DNA of 35,060 bases from JAJRPT01 sp964465945. Lineage in GTDB: Bacteria > Bacteroidota > Ignavibacteria > Kapaibacteriales > UBA2268. This document shows positions 16,005 to 25,011 of this stretch, in pieces (positions within the stretch are counted from its first letter, which is position 1; each line of letters begins with the position of its first letter). The notes under the pieces are model-generated. The model did not search any database, was not told the DNA's origin, and saw only the letters and a list, made by a program, of their open reading frames with translations. The stretch covers positions 1-35,060 of the forward strand of contig CAYXMM010000021.1 of NCBI GenBank assembly GCA_964465945.1, read 5' to 3'. A program made the translations under genes and the position numbers.

Positions 16005-16694
16005 TCAATACCCCCTCTCCCCAAAAATTGCAGTGCCAATTCTAATCATTGTGCTACCTTGCTTTATGGCGAGTTCGTAGTCGCTTGTCATTCCCATCGA
16101 TAACTCAGTTAGTGATAAATTGAATTTTTGATTAACTTCTTTTAATATCTTAGCTAATAACTCAAACTCTTTTTCATTTTCTTCTGGACTCGCCTCTAAG
16201 CCAGCAATAGTCATAAATCCAATTAAATTAATATTTTTTAAAAGGTTAATTTTCTCAATTAATTCATTAATTTCATCTGGATTAATTCCGTGTTTTGACG
16301 CTTCACCAGAAGTATTTATTTGAATTAATATTTTAATAATTCTATTATTCTGCTCTGCTCTTTTATTGATTTCTTCTGCAAGTTTTATGCTATCAACTGT
16401 ATGAATTGTATCCACAAACGGAGCTATATATTTCACCTTGTTTGTCTGTAAATGTCCTATAAAATGCCATGTTGGTTGCGCTATTTTTTTTACTTTAAAC
16501 TCATCAAATTTCTGTTTTAATTCTTGAACATAAGATTCGCCGAAACTTTCATAACCTTGCTCTCTCGCTTCTTGAATTGACTCTATTTTATGAAATTTTG
16601 ATACTGGAATTAATTTAATATTCTCGCGATTTGTTTGCTTTTTTAATTCGTTTATTTTAGTTTGAATTTTCTCTAAATTACTCTTAACTGACAT
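16005..16694 (-). CDS. yggS: YggS/PLPBP-family pyridoxal phosphate homeostasis protein
   Basis: The 229-residue cytoplasmic protein has an alanine-racemase-like barrel. The PLP lysine is K33 in IKLIPVSKFHK, and the family blocks WHFIGHLQTNK, IHTVDSIKLA, IQINTSGEASKHG and ELSMGMTSDYELAI are all present. The protein buffers PLP and affects amino acid pools; it has no known catalytic turnover. It starts three bases after the stop codon of the M1 aminopeptidase gene and has no ribosome binding site of its own, so translation probably depends on that gene. Confidence 0.95.
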   Translation of the reverse strand: MSVKSNLEKIQTKINELKKQTNRENIKLIPVSKFHKIESIQEAREQGYESFGESYVQELKQKFDEFKVKKIAQPTWHFIGHLQTNKVKYIAPFVDTIHTVDSIKLAEEINKRAEQNNRIIKILIQINTSGEASKHGINPDEINELIEKINLLKNINLIGFMTIAGLEASPEENEKEFELLAKILKEVNQKFNLSLTELSMGMTSDYELAIKQGSTMIRIGTAIFGERGY

Positions 16695-16697
16695 TAT

Positions 16698-18587
16698 TTA
16701 TTTATTTATAATTAATTTTTCAATGAATTTACCACTTGATGACTCAAAAAAAACTATATACAAGCCGTTAGTGAAATCACTTGTTGAAAGTTTAATAGCA
16801 CCTTTCCCGAGCTCATCTTCATAAACTATGTTTCCTATGGCATCTAATATTTTAATTTTAGTTCTTTCTTTTGTTTCGCTGTCTATTATAAAATCTATTA
16901 CAGCAGGGTTAGGAAATACTATATATCCATTGTCTCTTGCTGGCTTAACATCTGTAATATTAACAAATCGAACCATTGAATAAAAGTTATTGTTATTAAA
17001 TTTTATAGTGCTTAAATCTATATTTTTTCCAAGCAATATTTTCCCCATCTTTTGTTCTATTTGGTGAAAATCTCGTCCTTTTCCACCATTTGAATAATCA
17101 AAACTAACTTCAAAAGGAACATTTGTAAATGTCTGCCATATTTGGTCTTGTATCTGATTATATTCCAAATATACATTTTCACCATCTTTGCTAATATTAT
17201 ATTGAACTACAGGCCAGCCCAATCCATATACCCACTGATTAAAGAAATCATCTAAATCCATTTTTGATTCTTGCTCTAATAGTGATTTTAGTTTTCCTGT
17301 GTTTGCATTTGAAAAGCCATATAAATTTAGATACTTTTTAAGAGCAGAAAAGAATATATCTCCGCCAACTTTGAACCGCAATAAGCTCAATACAACAGCG
17401 CCTTTTTGATAGATTGTTGCTGGATAATTAGATGATGGCGTTACCCTTGGGAAATCATAAAGTGGCATCACTTTCTCTTGATTAACAATTTGAGTCAAGT
17501 ATTCATCAGATTTTGAGCGAATATCTTTCCAATATTCCTCCTCGCCTCCAATATGTTCCATCCAAAGACTTTCGCAATAACTTGCGAAACTCTCATTTAA
17601 CCATGCATCAGAAAATGAAGCACATGTTACCTTATCACCAAACCATTGATGCGCAAGTTCATGAGCAATTACGCTACCAATAGTATCATTATTATTTGCA
17701 TTAAAATTAAGCGAACTGCGCGGATAATTTATAAGTGTTTGATGTTCCATTGCACCTTTTTCACTTATTACATAAGTAAGTTTTTCAAACGGATACTCTC
17801 CAAATAAACTTGAATAATATTCTAACATTTTTGGAACTCTATAAAAAATCTTCTCAACATTTGCTTTCTCTTTACTTAAATGATATACTCCTTGTGGAAC
17901 TGGTTTATCTGCAATGCTTGTGTAAATCAAAGGTCCATTTGCAAAAGTAACAAGGTAAGTAGCTGTTGGTATTTCTGTTTTCCAATTAAAATATGCTTTT
18001 CCATTTTCTATCCAATTTTTCTCTAATTTTCCTATTGAGGCAACATTATCTGACATATTAGTAATGAACGTTAAGTCAAATGTTGCTTTATCTTGCGGAT
18101 GGTCGAAGCAAGCAAGCCAGTGTCTTGTTGTTGATACATAACTCGCGCTAAATCCAACTCCCATTGTATAGAGGATACTATCTTTATAAAATACCCCACC
18201 CCAACTTGAGCCAGTCTGCGATTCCGAAGTCATCTTACCTTTGTACTTAACTATTAACTCATTTTCTTGTAATTTTAAATATTCAGAAATATCTTTTACA
18301 TAATAAGTAGTATTTAGATTTTCTAAATTACCCGAAAGAGCAATGTCGTTTAGTGTTACACTTTCAACGTTCAAATTAGCTAACCCAAACTGAAAACTTT
18401 CGTTTTTAGTCAAATCGAATACATCAAAAGTAATAGTACAAGAAGCATCTAAATTTATATTTTCTTTATCTGAAATATCTAAAATTGCTTTATAGTTCTT
18501 AATATCATAATTCCAAGGAACAACATCAAGTGTATTTTCTTGGGCATATAGTAAAGTAGAATAAAGTAAAATAAAAACGTATTTCAT
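16698..18587 (-). CDS. M1-family zinc aminopeptidase with T9SS sorting tail
   Basis: The 629-residue exported protein has a signal peptide (MKYVFILLYSTLLYAQ), an N-terminal beta domain (about 25-220) and the gluzincin catalytic domain. The exopeptidase motif is GAMEH (278-282) rather than the textbook GAMEN, and the zinc site is HELAH (309-313) with E332 in WLNESFASY. A YQKG segment near residue 394 fits the catalytic Tyr. The last 85 residues (FPNPAVIDFIIDSE, IKILDAIGNIVYEDE, FTNGLYIVFFES, final KLIINK) are a T9SS type A tail, so the enzyme is secreted or held at the surface. It should remove N-terminal residues from peptides outside the cell; specificity cannot be read. yggS follows with a 3-base gap. 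Confidence 0.93.
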   Translation of the reverse strand: MKYVFILLYSTLLYAQENTLDVVPWNYDIKNYKAILDISDKENINLDASCTITFDVFDLTKNESFQFGLANLNVESVTLNDIALSGNLENLNTTYYVKDISEYLKLQENELIVKYKGKMTSESQTGSSWGGVFYKDSILYTMGVGFSASYVSTTRHWLACFDHPQDKATFDLTFITNMSDNVASIGKLEKNWIENGKAYFNWKTEIPTATYLVTFANGPLIYTSIADKPVPQGVYHLSKEKANVEKIFYRVPKMLEYYSSLFGEYPFEKLTYVISEKGAMEHQTLINYPRSSLNFNANNNDTIGSVIAHELAHQWFGDKVTCASFSDAWLNESFASYCESLWMEHIGGEEEYWKDIRSKSDEYLTQIVNQEKVMPLYDFPRVTPSSNYPATIYQKGAVVLSLLRFKVGGDIFFSALKKYLNLYGFSNANTGKLKSLLEQESKMDLDDFFNQWVYGLGWPVVQYNISKDGENVYLEYNQIQDQIWQTFTNVPFEVSFDYSNGGKGRDFHQIEQKMGKILLGKNIDLSTIKFNNNNFYSMVRFVNITDVKPARDNGYIVFPNPAVIDFIIDSETKERTKIKILDAIGNIVYEDELGKGAIKLSTSDFTNGLYIVFFESSSGKFIEKLIINK

Positions 18588-18677
18588 AAAAATTACCAGA
18601 TTAATATTTCTAATTTACAAAAAAATAATTTCTTAATAATTACGAATTAACTTAGAATATATTTAGAAAGAGGTAAA

Positions 18678-19073
18678 CTACACCACTAATTTTTCGAATT
18701 GTCCTTTTCGCTTTATTAAGTTTTTATAATCCCATTGAATTTTAATAGACTTGTCAAGCCATCGAATTATATCAGATTCTATGACTTCTTCAATTGTATT
18801 ATAAAAAATAGAGGCATCTTTAAATTTAGCACCAATGACATTTAACCCGCTTTCTTCAAAATCTGCTCCACTCCAAAACATCAACCGAACGCCTTTCTTT
18901 TGAATGCTATAACCCACAATGGGGTTGCCGTCCAAGAACCAAACGGGATGAGCGTGCCAAATCTTGTTTTCGGCTTGGCTTAATGCTGGATTAATAATTT
19001 CAGCAAGTAAGTTGCAAATTTCTGCAAATTCTGGAGTTTGCTTATTGTTGTATTGTATAATTTCTGGGTTCAA
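18678..19073 (-). CDS. DUF1801 (YdhG-like) protein
   Basis: The 131-residue protein begins at a TTG (19071-19073) because no in-frame ATG lies upstream. The N-terminal sequence MNPEIIQYNNKQ fits the family start. The family blocks NKIWHAHPVWFLDGNPIVGY and GVRLMFWSGADFEESGLN are clear. DUF1801 proteins are small iron-chaperone/frataxin-like folds with little known biochemistry. The gene is probably cytoplasmic, lies 90 bases upstream of the M1 peptidase gene and 53 bases after the methyltransferase-HNH gene. Confidence is high for the family and low for any function. Confidence 0.82.
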   Translation of the reverse strand: MNPEIIQYNNKQTPEFAEICNLLAEIINPALSQAENKIWHAHPVWFLDGNPIVGYSIQKKGVRLMFWSGADFEESGLNVIGAKFKDASIFYNTIEEVIESDIIRWLDKSIKIQWDYKNLIKRKGQFEKLVV

Positions 19074-19126
19074 ATTGGTAAAAATAGATTTTAATATGTT
19101 AATTATTTAGATTTGTAAATTACAAT

Positions 19127-20374
19127 TTACCTTCCAAAAAACACTTTATTTTCAATTAGTTTTTTTCTTGTTGCAATTTTCAAACGCAAGCTTTCCATTG
19201 TGTTTGTGGCTTTGATTTGATTACAATTAGGACATAATAATTGATAATTCTCGTAATAATTTCCACCACCTTTAGCACGTGGAATTATATGGTCAACTTG
19301 CAAGTTCCAAATCTCAAATTGATTGCCACAACCATTGCATAAACAATTTTGCTCTTTGTATAATCGCTCTTTAACAGGTTTATTACTTGGATCAACTTCT
19401 ATAACATCTGTTCTTTTAGGTGGAATGTCCGTTGCAATAAAATCAGTGAAAATTCCAGCATCTTCGCTTAATCTTTCAATTAATAAATTGCGTGCCTGCT
19501 CTTCAATATCAATACCAATCCACTTTCTGCCAAGTTGCTGTGCCGCAACACAAGTTGTAGCACAACCACAGAATGGGTCAAGCACAATATCGCCTTCATT
19601 CGACGATGCTTTTATTATTCGACGCAATAGAGAAAGTGGCTTTTGAGTGGGATAGCCAGTGGCTTCTTTTCCTCTTACAATGGGAATATCCCATACATCA
19701 TCAGGATACTTACCTTCTTTCATATATATGATTTCTTGTTTCCCGTCCCTTAAAGCAGAAATTTTATACCTATTTCCTTTGTCATCTTTGTGATTATATC
19801 TCTTCTCTGTTAATGGAGAATATGGTATCAATACTTCTTGTGGTTTAAAAAGAAAATTTTGATTTTTTGAGTATATAAAAATAATATCATGCTTACGTGG
19901 AAAACTATTCTTAGGAACAGAGTTTCCAGTATAGTGCCACACGATTTCGTTCTTGAAATTATTTTTGCCAAAAATCTCATCTAAAACTACTTTCAAATAA
20001 TGGCTCGCAGTTGGGTCGCAATGTAGATATAGACTGCCCGTATCTTTTAAAATGCGGTGCATTTCAATTATACGCTGCGCCATATAGGTTAAATATGCTG
20101 CCATTGCTTTGCTATGAATTATGCCAACCGAATCAATATAATCTGTTAAAGCAATATACTTTTCCGCAAGAGTATTGAGAAATTCTTCATTCACATCTTG
20201 CCAAGTCCACATATCTTTAAAACTTGAACCAGCTGCCTTACTACCTATCGGTGCGGAATAAAATCGCTTTGAATTAAAAGGCGGATCTAAATATATTAAA
20301 TCAACTAAATTGCTATTTAGTCCATTCAAAATAAATAAGTTATCATTTGTGTATAAAGTATTTGTGAATTTCAT
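19127..20374 (-). CDS. DNA methyltransferase (beta class) fused to an HNH nuclease domain
   Basis: In this 415-residue protein, residues 1-310 are an adenine/N4-cytosine methylase with motif IV first (LDPPF, 29-33). A target-recognition stretch follows, then GYPTQKPLSLL (240-250) and the SAM-binding motif I LDPFCGCATT (265-274), which is the beta-class order. Residues about 335-400 are an HNH nuclease: CNGCG (346-350), QVDHIIPRAKGG (359-370), and LLCPNCN (379-385), with N at 376 in the EN position. The start is an ATG with AAAGAAA upstream. There is no separate endonuclease or specificity gene next to it. It could be a one-chain restriction-modification enzyme or a methylase with a mobile-type nuclease tail. 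The recognition site is unknown. Confidence 0.88.
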   Translation of the reverse strand: MKFTNTLYTNDNLFILNGLNSNLVDLIYLDPPFNSKRFYSAPIGSKAAGSSFKDMWTWQDVNEEFLNTLAEKYIALTDYIDSVGIIHSKAMAAYLTYMAQRIIEMHRILKDTGSLYLHCDPTASHYLKVVLDEIFGKNNFKNEIVWHYTGNSVPKNSFPRKHDIIFIYSKNQNFLFKPQEVLIPYSPLTEKRYNHKDDKGNRYKISALRDGKQEIIYMKEGKYPDDVWDIPIVRGKEATGYPTQKPLSLLRRIIKASSNEGDIVLDPFCGCATTCVAAQQLGRKWIGIDIEEQARNLLIERLSEDAGIFTDFIATDIPPKRTDVIEVDPSNKPVKERLYKEQNCLCNGCGNQFEIWNLQVDHIIPRAKGGGNYYENYQLLCPNCNQIKATNTMESLRLKIATRKKLIENKVFFGR

Positions 20375-20436
20375 TTTCTTTTAATTTTTTAGCAAGGATT
20401 TTAGAATACAAAGATACAAATAATTTTTATCTTCTC

Positions 20437-23400
20437 CTACATATTCCGTCTATACTGCCCACCAACTTCATAAAAAGCATCAGAAATTTGCCCTAAGGAG
20501 CAATATTTACTTACTTCCATAAGTTTTTCAAAAGTATTCTGGTTATTAATAGCAATTTCTTTTAGTTCATTAATTTTTTGAGTAGTTAAATCTTCATTTC
20601 TACGCTTAAACTCGCTAAGCGAACTTATTGCATATTCCTTTTCTTCTGTAGTTGAACGAATAACCTCTTTTGGAATAATCGTAGGCGAACCATTAGGGTC
20701 CAAGAAAGTATTAACACCAATTAAAGGTAATTCACCGCTATGTTTTTTGTGTTCGTAATAGAGTGATTCTTCTTGAATTTTTGAGCGTTGATACATTCGC
20801 TCCATTGCTCCAAGCACTCCGCCTCTCTCACTAATTCTATTAAATTCCACGTAAACCGCTTCCTCAACCAAATCAGTAAGTTCCTCAATAATAAAAGAAC
20901 CTTGAATAGGGTTTTCATTTCTAGCAAGACCTAATTCGTGATTAATAATCATTTGAATAGCGATAGCACGGCGCACACTTTCTTCTGTTGGGGTAGTAAT
21001 TGCTTCATCATAAGCATTAGTATGCAAAGAGTTACAATTATCAAATATAGCATAAAGCGCTTGCAATGTAGTTCTAATATCGTTAAAAGCAATTTCTTGA
21101 GCATGAAGAGAGCGTCCAGAAGTTTGAATATGGTACTTCAATTTTTGAGAGCGATCGTTCCCATTATATTTATATTTCATTGCTTTCGCCCAAATTCTCC
21201 TTGCAACTCTACCAACAACGGAATACTCTGGGTCAACTCCGTTTGAAAAGAAAAATGATAAATTGGGAGCGAAATCATCAATATGCATACCACGTGAAAG
21301 ATAATATTCTACATAAGTAAAGCCATTAGATAATGTTAAAGCAAGTTGAGTTATTGGATTAGCTCCTGCCTCCGCAATATGATAGCCCGAAATTGAAACC
21401 GAATAAAAATTCCTTACATTTTTATCAATGAAATACTGTTGAATATCACCCATCATTCGCAAAGCGAACTCCGTAGAGAAGATACAAGTATTTTGAGCTT
21501 GGTCTTCTTTTAAAATATCCGCTTGAACAGTTCCCCTAACTTGAGAAATTGTTTTAGCTTTAATCTCATTATAAACTTCAACTGGCAAAACTTGGTCGCC
21601 GGTAACACCAAGCAACATTAAGCCAAGTCCATTATTTCCTTTAGGAATATCAGCATTATAAACAGGTCTTGTTAAGCCCTTATCTATATATATTTTATCA
21701 ATTTTAGCATTAACTTCACTTTCCAATCCATTAGATGTAATATACTTTTCACATTGCTGGTCGATAGCAGCATTCATAAAAAATGCAAGTAACATAGGAG
21801 CAGGACCATTGATTGTCATTGAAACAGAAGTAGATGGATTGCATAAATCAAAACCTGAATATAGTTTTTTTGCATCGTCAAGAGTTGCAATACTTACCCC
21901 GGAATTACCAATTTTGCCATAAATATCAGGTCGATAATCGGGGTCATTACCATAAAGAGTAACACTATCAAATGCAGTAGATAACCTTGCAGCAGGCATT
22001 CCGTCGGAAACATAATGGAAACGACGATTTGTTCTTTCTGGACCTCCTTCCCCTGCAAACATTCTTGTCGGGTCTTCGCCGGTGCGTTTCAATGGAAACA
22101 CACCAGAAGCATAAGGAAAAAAGCCAGGAACATTTTCAGTCAAAGTCCATTTAAGAATATCGCCCCAATCTTTATACTTAGGCAGTGAAACTTTTGGGAC
22201 ACGAGTTCCAGAAAGTGAAGTATGAAATAAGGATTGTTCAATAATTTTATCTCTAACTTGAAATTTATAAGTATCAGCTTTATATAGAGATTGAGTTTCT
22301 TCCCAGTTTGTCAAAACTTCCTTACAAGCAGGGTCTAATTCACCTTCTAATTTTTTATATTTTATAACTAAATCTTTCAAATACTCTGGCTCGTCTTGAA
22401 TAGATTGCACAGCAACCACGACTCCATCTTGCTCACCGTATTCGATTTTCTTTTTACCAATATCGGCACGTAATTGAGAAATAGTCCCACGTAATTGATA
22501 CATTTTTCGAGCGATTGAGGATTGCTTTTCCACAAACTTATCATAACTTACAGAGTTCTCTTTAATCTCAGCTAAATATCTAATTCTATCAGGTGGAATA
22601 ATATATACTTTCTCACTCATACCTTTTGTTAGATGAAAACTTGATTTTAAATTAGTATTATTAGTTTTTTGACAGACAACTTCGATAAGTTTTTTATATA
22701 AACTATTCATACCTGGGTCATTAAACTGAGAAGCAATAGTTCCAACGATAGGTAAATCATCATCAGAAGCGTCGAATTGCAAATGATTACGTTTATATTG
22801 TTTTCTTACATCTCTAATTGCATCTAAAGAACCTGCTTTATCGAATTTATTAATTGCTATCACATCTGCAAGGTCGAGCATATCAATTTTTTCAAGTTGA
22901 GTAGCAGCACCATACTCCGACGTCATAACATACATAGATACATCAGAATGATCCACAATCTCGGACCCTGATTGACCGATACCAGATGTTTCCACAATAA
23001 TTAAATCATAATTAGCGGCTTTACAAATATTTATCGCATCTTGAACATAAGAACTCATAGCTAAATTAGATTGTCTTGTAGCAACAGAGCGCATATAAAC
23101 TCTTTCATTATTAATGCTATTCATTCTAATCCTATCGCCAAGCAAGGCACCGCCTGTTTTTCTTTTAGAAGGGTCAATCGAAATAATTGCAATATTTTTA
23201 TCTTTTTGGTCAATTAAAAATCTTCTAACAAACTCATCAACAAGAGAAGATTTTCCAGCACCACCAGTTCCGGTAATACCTAACACTGGAATATTTTTAT
23301 TTTCATAATTCGATTTAATCGTGCTTTCAATTTGCTTATAAACATCGGGATAATTTTCTGAAATAGAAATTAACCGACCAATAGCATCTTTATCTTTCAT

Positions 23401-23916
23401 TAACGCATTATCAACCAATTTACTAAGATTATCACCATCTTTGTAAGTAGAGAAATCACACTCCTGCATTAATTCATTAATCATACCTTGCAAGCCCATA
23501 GAACGACCATCATCAGGAGAATAAACACGGCAAATTCCATAGTTTTGCAAATCCTCAATTTCCTCTGGTAAAATTGTTCCACCACCACCAGCAAAAATCT
23601 TAATATTAGCACCACGCTCTTTAAGCAGGTCATACATATACTTTAAATATTCAGTATGCCCTCCTTGATAAGACGTCATAGCAATACCTTGGGCATCTTC
23701 TTGAATAGCGCAATCAACAACATCGCTTACACTTCTATTATGTCCGAGATGAATTACCTCAGCACCAGTTGCTTGGATTATTCTACGCATAATATTTATA
23801 GCAACATCGTGCCCATCAAAAAGGGATGCCGCAGTTACTATTCTAATGTGATTCTTTGCTTTGTAAGGAATAATCATATTTGTTTCATTTCCATTTTTTT
23901 CAACTTTTCCAGACAT
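20437..23916 (-). CDS. icmF: Fused isobutyryl-CoA mutase type B12 enzyme with chaperone GTPase (IcmF)
   Basis: The 1159-residue chain carries three parts in the IcmF order. First is a cobalamin-binding domain (1-155) with lower-ligand His36 in LFDGHDVAIN. Second is a MeaI-type GTPase (about 205-480) with P-loop GTGGAGKS (216-223), SIDPSKRKTGGALLGDRIRM and NKFD (356-359). Third is a methylmalonyl-CoA-mutase-like catalytic domain (about 560-1159) with PGFFPYASGVFPLKR, FAGEGGPERTNRRF, SVSISGYHIAEAGA and HIQTSGRSLHAQE. The enzyme interconverts isobutyryl- and n-butyryl-CoA, or related acyl-CoAs such as isovaleryl/pivalyl. The substrate-deciding residues were not aligned here. It stands alone, with no acyl-CoA dehydrogenase beside it. 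On the minus strand TATATTTG (23947-23954) is a possible -7 box. Confidence 0.95.
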   Translation of the reverse strand: MSGKVEKNGNETNMIIPYKAKNHIRIVTAASLFDGHDVAINIMRRIIQATGAEVIHLGHNRSVSDVVDCAIQEDAQGIAMTSYQGGHTEYLKYMYDLLKERGANIKIFAGGGGTILPEEIEDLQNYGICRVYSPDDGRSMGLQGMINELMQECDFSTYKDGDNLSKLVDNALMKDKDAIGRLISISENYPDVYKQIESTIKSNYENKNIPVLGITGTGGAGKSSLVDEFVRRFLIDQKDKNIAIISIDPSKRKTGGALLGDRIRMNSINNERVYMRSVATRQSNLAMSSYVQDAINICKAANYDLIIVETSGIGQSGSEIVDHSDVSMYVMTSEYGAATQLEKIDMLDLADVIAINKFDKAGSLDAIRDVRKQYKRNHLQFDASDDDLPIVGTIASQFNDPGMNSLYKKLIEVVCQKTNNTNLKSSFHLTKGMSEKVYIIPPDRIRYLAEIKENSVSYDKFVEKQSSIARKMYQLRGTISQLRADIGKKKIEYGEQDGVVVAVQSIQDEPEYLKDLVIKYKKLEGELDPACKEVLTNWEETQSLYKADTYKFQVRDKIIEQSLFHTSLSGTRVPKVSLPKYKDWGDILKWTLTENVPGFFPYASGVFPLKRTGEDPTRMFAGEGGPERTNRRFHYVSDGMPAARLSTAFDSVTLYGNDPDYRPDIYGKIGNSGVSIATLDDAKKLYSGFDLCNPSTSVSMTINGPAPMLLAFFMNAAIDQQCEKYITSNGLESEVNAKIDKIYIDKGLTRPVYNADIPKGNNGLGLMLLGVTGDQVLPVEVYNEIKAKTISQVRGTVQADILKEDQAQNTCIFSTEFALRMMGDIQQYFIDKNVRNFYSVSISGYHIAEAGANPITQLALTLSNGFTYVEYYLSRGMHIDDFAPNLSFFFSNGVDPEYSVVGRVARRIWAKAMKYKYNGNDRSQKLKYHIQTSGRSLHAQEIAFNDIRTTLQALYAIFDNCNSLHTNAYDEAITTPTEESVRRAIAIQMIINHELGLARNENPIQGSFIIEELTDLVEEAVYVEFNRISERGGVLGAMERMYQRSKIQEESLYYEHKKHSGELPLIGVNTFLDPNGSPTIIPKEVIRSTTEEKEYAISSLSEFKRRNEDLTTQKINELKEIAINNQNTFEKLMEVSKYCSLGQISDAFYEVGGQYRRNM

Positions 23917-23946
23917 TTTAATCTCAAATTGTTTTTATATTAATTA

Positions 23947-23954
23947 CAAATATA
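23947..23954 (-). promoter_or_regulatory. Candidate -7 element of icmF
   Basis: TATATTTG on the minus strand matches TAnnTTTG exactly and lies 31 bases before the start codon. No TTTG is found about 19 bases further up, so the -33 part is missing. Confidence 0.35.
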
Positions 23955-24135
23955 CGGAAAATTCAATTTTTTAAGTGAAATTCTAAATCACACTTTCGTT
24001 ATATAAAGTGTTATACTCGTCATACTTCGCTATGTTTAATGTGGTGGGTGAAGATGTTCTGGATAACGGGATTGACTATATTCTTTGTTGTGATTTACAA
24101 TATGAGGAATATTGTCCTTTTATAAAATAAAAATC

Positions 24136-25011
24136 TTATTTTTCTAATAAGTCTTTTAATGCTAAACTCAATGTGTTAAACTTAAAATTGAAGTTATTAT
24201 CTATTAGAGATTTTGGGGCAACTCGCTGACTTCTTAATACTTCTTGCGATGCCTCGCCAAGTATTAGTTTTATAGCAAAAGCGGGAACTCGGAAAAAGGC
24301 AGGGCGACGTAAAACTTGACCAAGGGTTTTGGCAAAATCGTTCATTTGAATTTGATGAGGAGAAACTACGTTTGCCGTTCCAGTTAATTTATTTTCAATG
24401 GCAAAAATATATATGTTTATTAAATCGGTGATATGTATCCAAGGGAACCATTGCTTACCTGTTGAAAGTGGTCCCCCGACAAATAGTTTGTATGGCAAAA
24501 GCATTTCTTTTAATGCCCCACCTTCTTTTGCTAATACTATTCCAATTCTTGTAATAAAAGTCTCCGTATTTGCTTTCTTAGCTTCATCCTCCCAATCGGT
24601 GCAAATGCTCGCTATAAAGCCATTATCAGGATTTGTATCTTCATTTAAGACTTTATTTCCTCTATCACCATAATAACCAACTGCCGAAGTTGAAATAAAA
24701 TATGGTTTGTTATTAGTTAAATTTATTGCAGAAACAAGGTATTTTGTAGTTTCTATGCGGCTATCATAAAGTTCTTTTTTATACTCTCTATTCCATCTTT
24801 TACCGACAATATTTGCACCAGCAAGGTTAATCACCACATCTGCACCATCGATAATTTTTGATAATTCAGAAGAGTTTTTAGGGTATGCGATTGAATTTCC
24901 TGTTGCGTTTCGTGAAAGAATAACAACATTATAGTTTAATTCTTTTAATTTTTGAGCAAGATGCTTACCAATTAATCCACTTCCACCTGCAATAAATATT
25001 TTATTATTCAT
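24136..25011 (-). CDS. TIGR01777-type NAD(P)-dependent epimerase/SDR protein
   Basis: The 291-residue protein starts at the ATG at 25009-25011. A reading frame 18 codons longer exists, but this start has AGAAGGG six bases upstream and begins directly with the Rossmann strand. The nucleotide motif is GGSGLIG (9-15), and SAVGYYGDRG, WFPWIHITDL and a C-terminal DUF1731 segment (VPAFAIKLILGEASQEVLRS) are typical of the family. The first eight coding bases overlap the 3' end of murE, so the two are translationally coupled. The physiological substrate of the family is unsettled. It is the last gene of a short murE-led unit. Confidence 0.88.
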   Translation of the reverse strand: MNNKIFIAGGSGLIGKHLAQKLKELNYNVVILSRNATGNSIAYPKNSSELSKIIDGADVVINLAGANIVGKRWNREYKKELYDSRIETTKYLVSAINLTNNKPYFISTSAVGYYGDRGNKVLNEDTNPDNGFIASICTDWEDEAKKANTETFITRIGIVLAKEGGALKEMLLPYKLFVGGPLSTGKQWFPWIHITDLINIYIFAIENKLTGTANVVSPHQIQMNDFAKTLGQVLRRPAFFRVPAFAIKLILGEASQEVLRSQRVAPKSLIDNNFNFKFNTLSLALKDLLEK

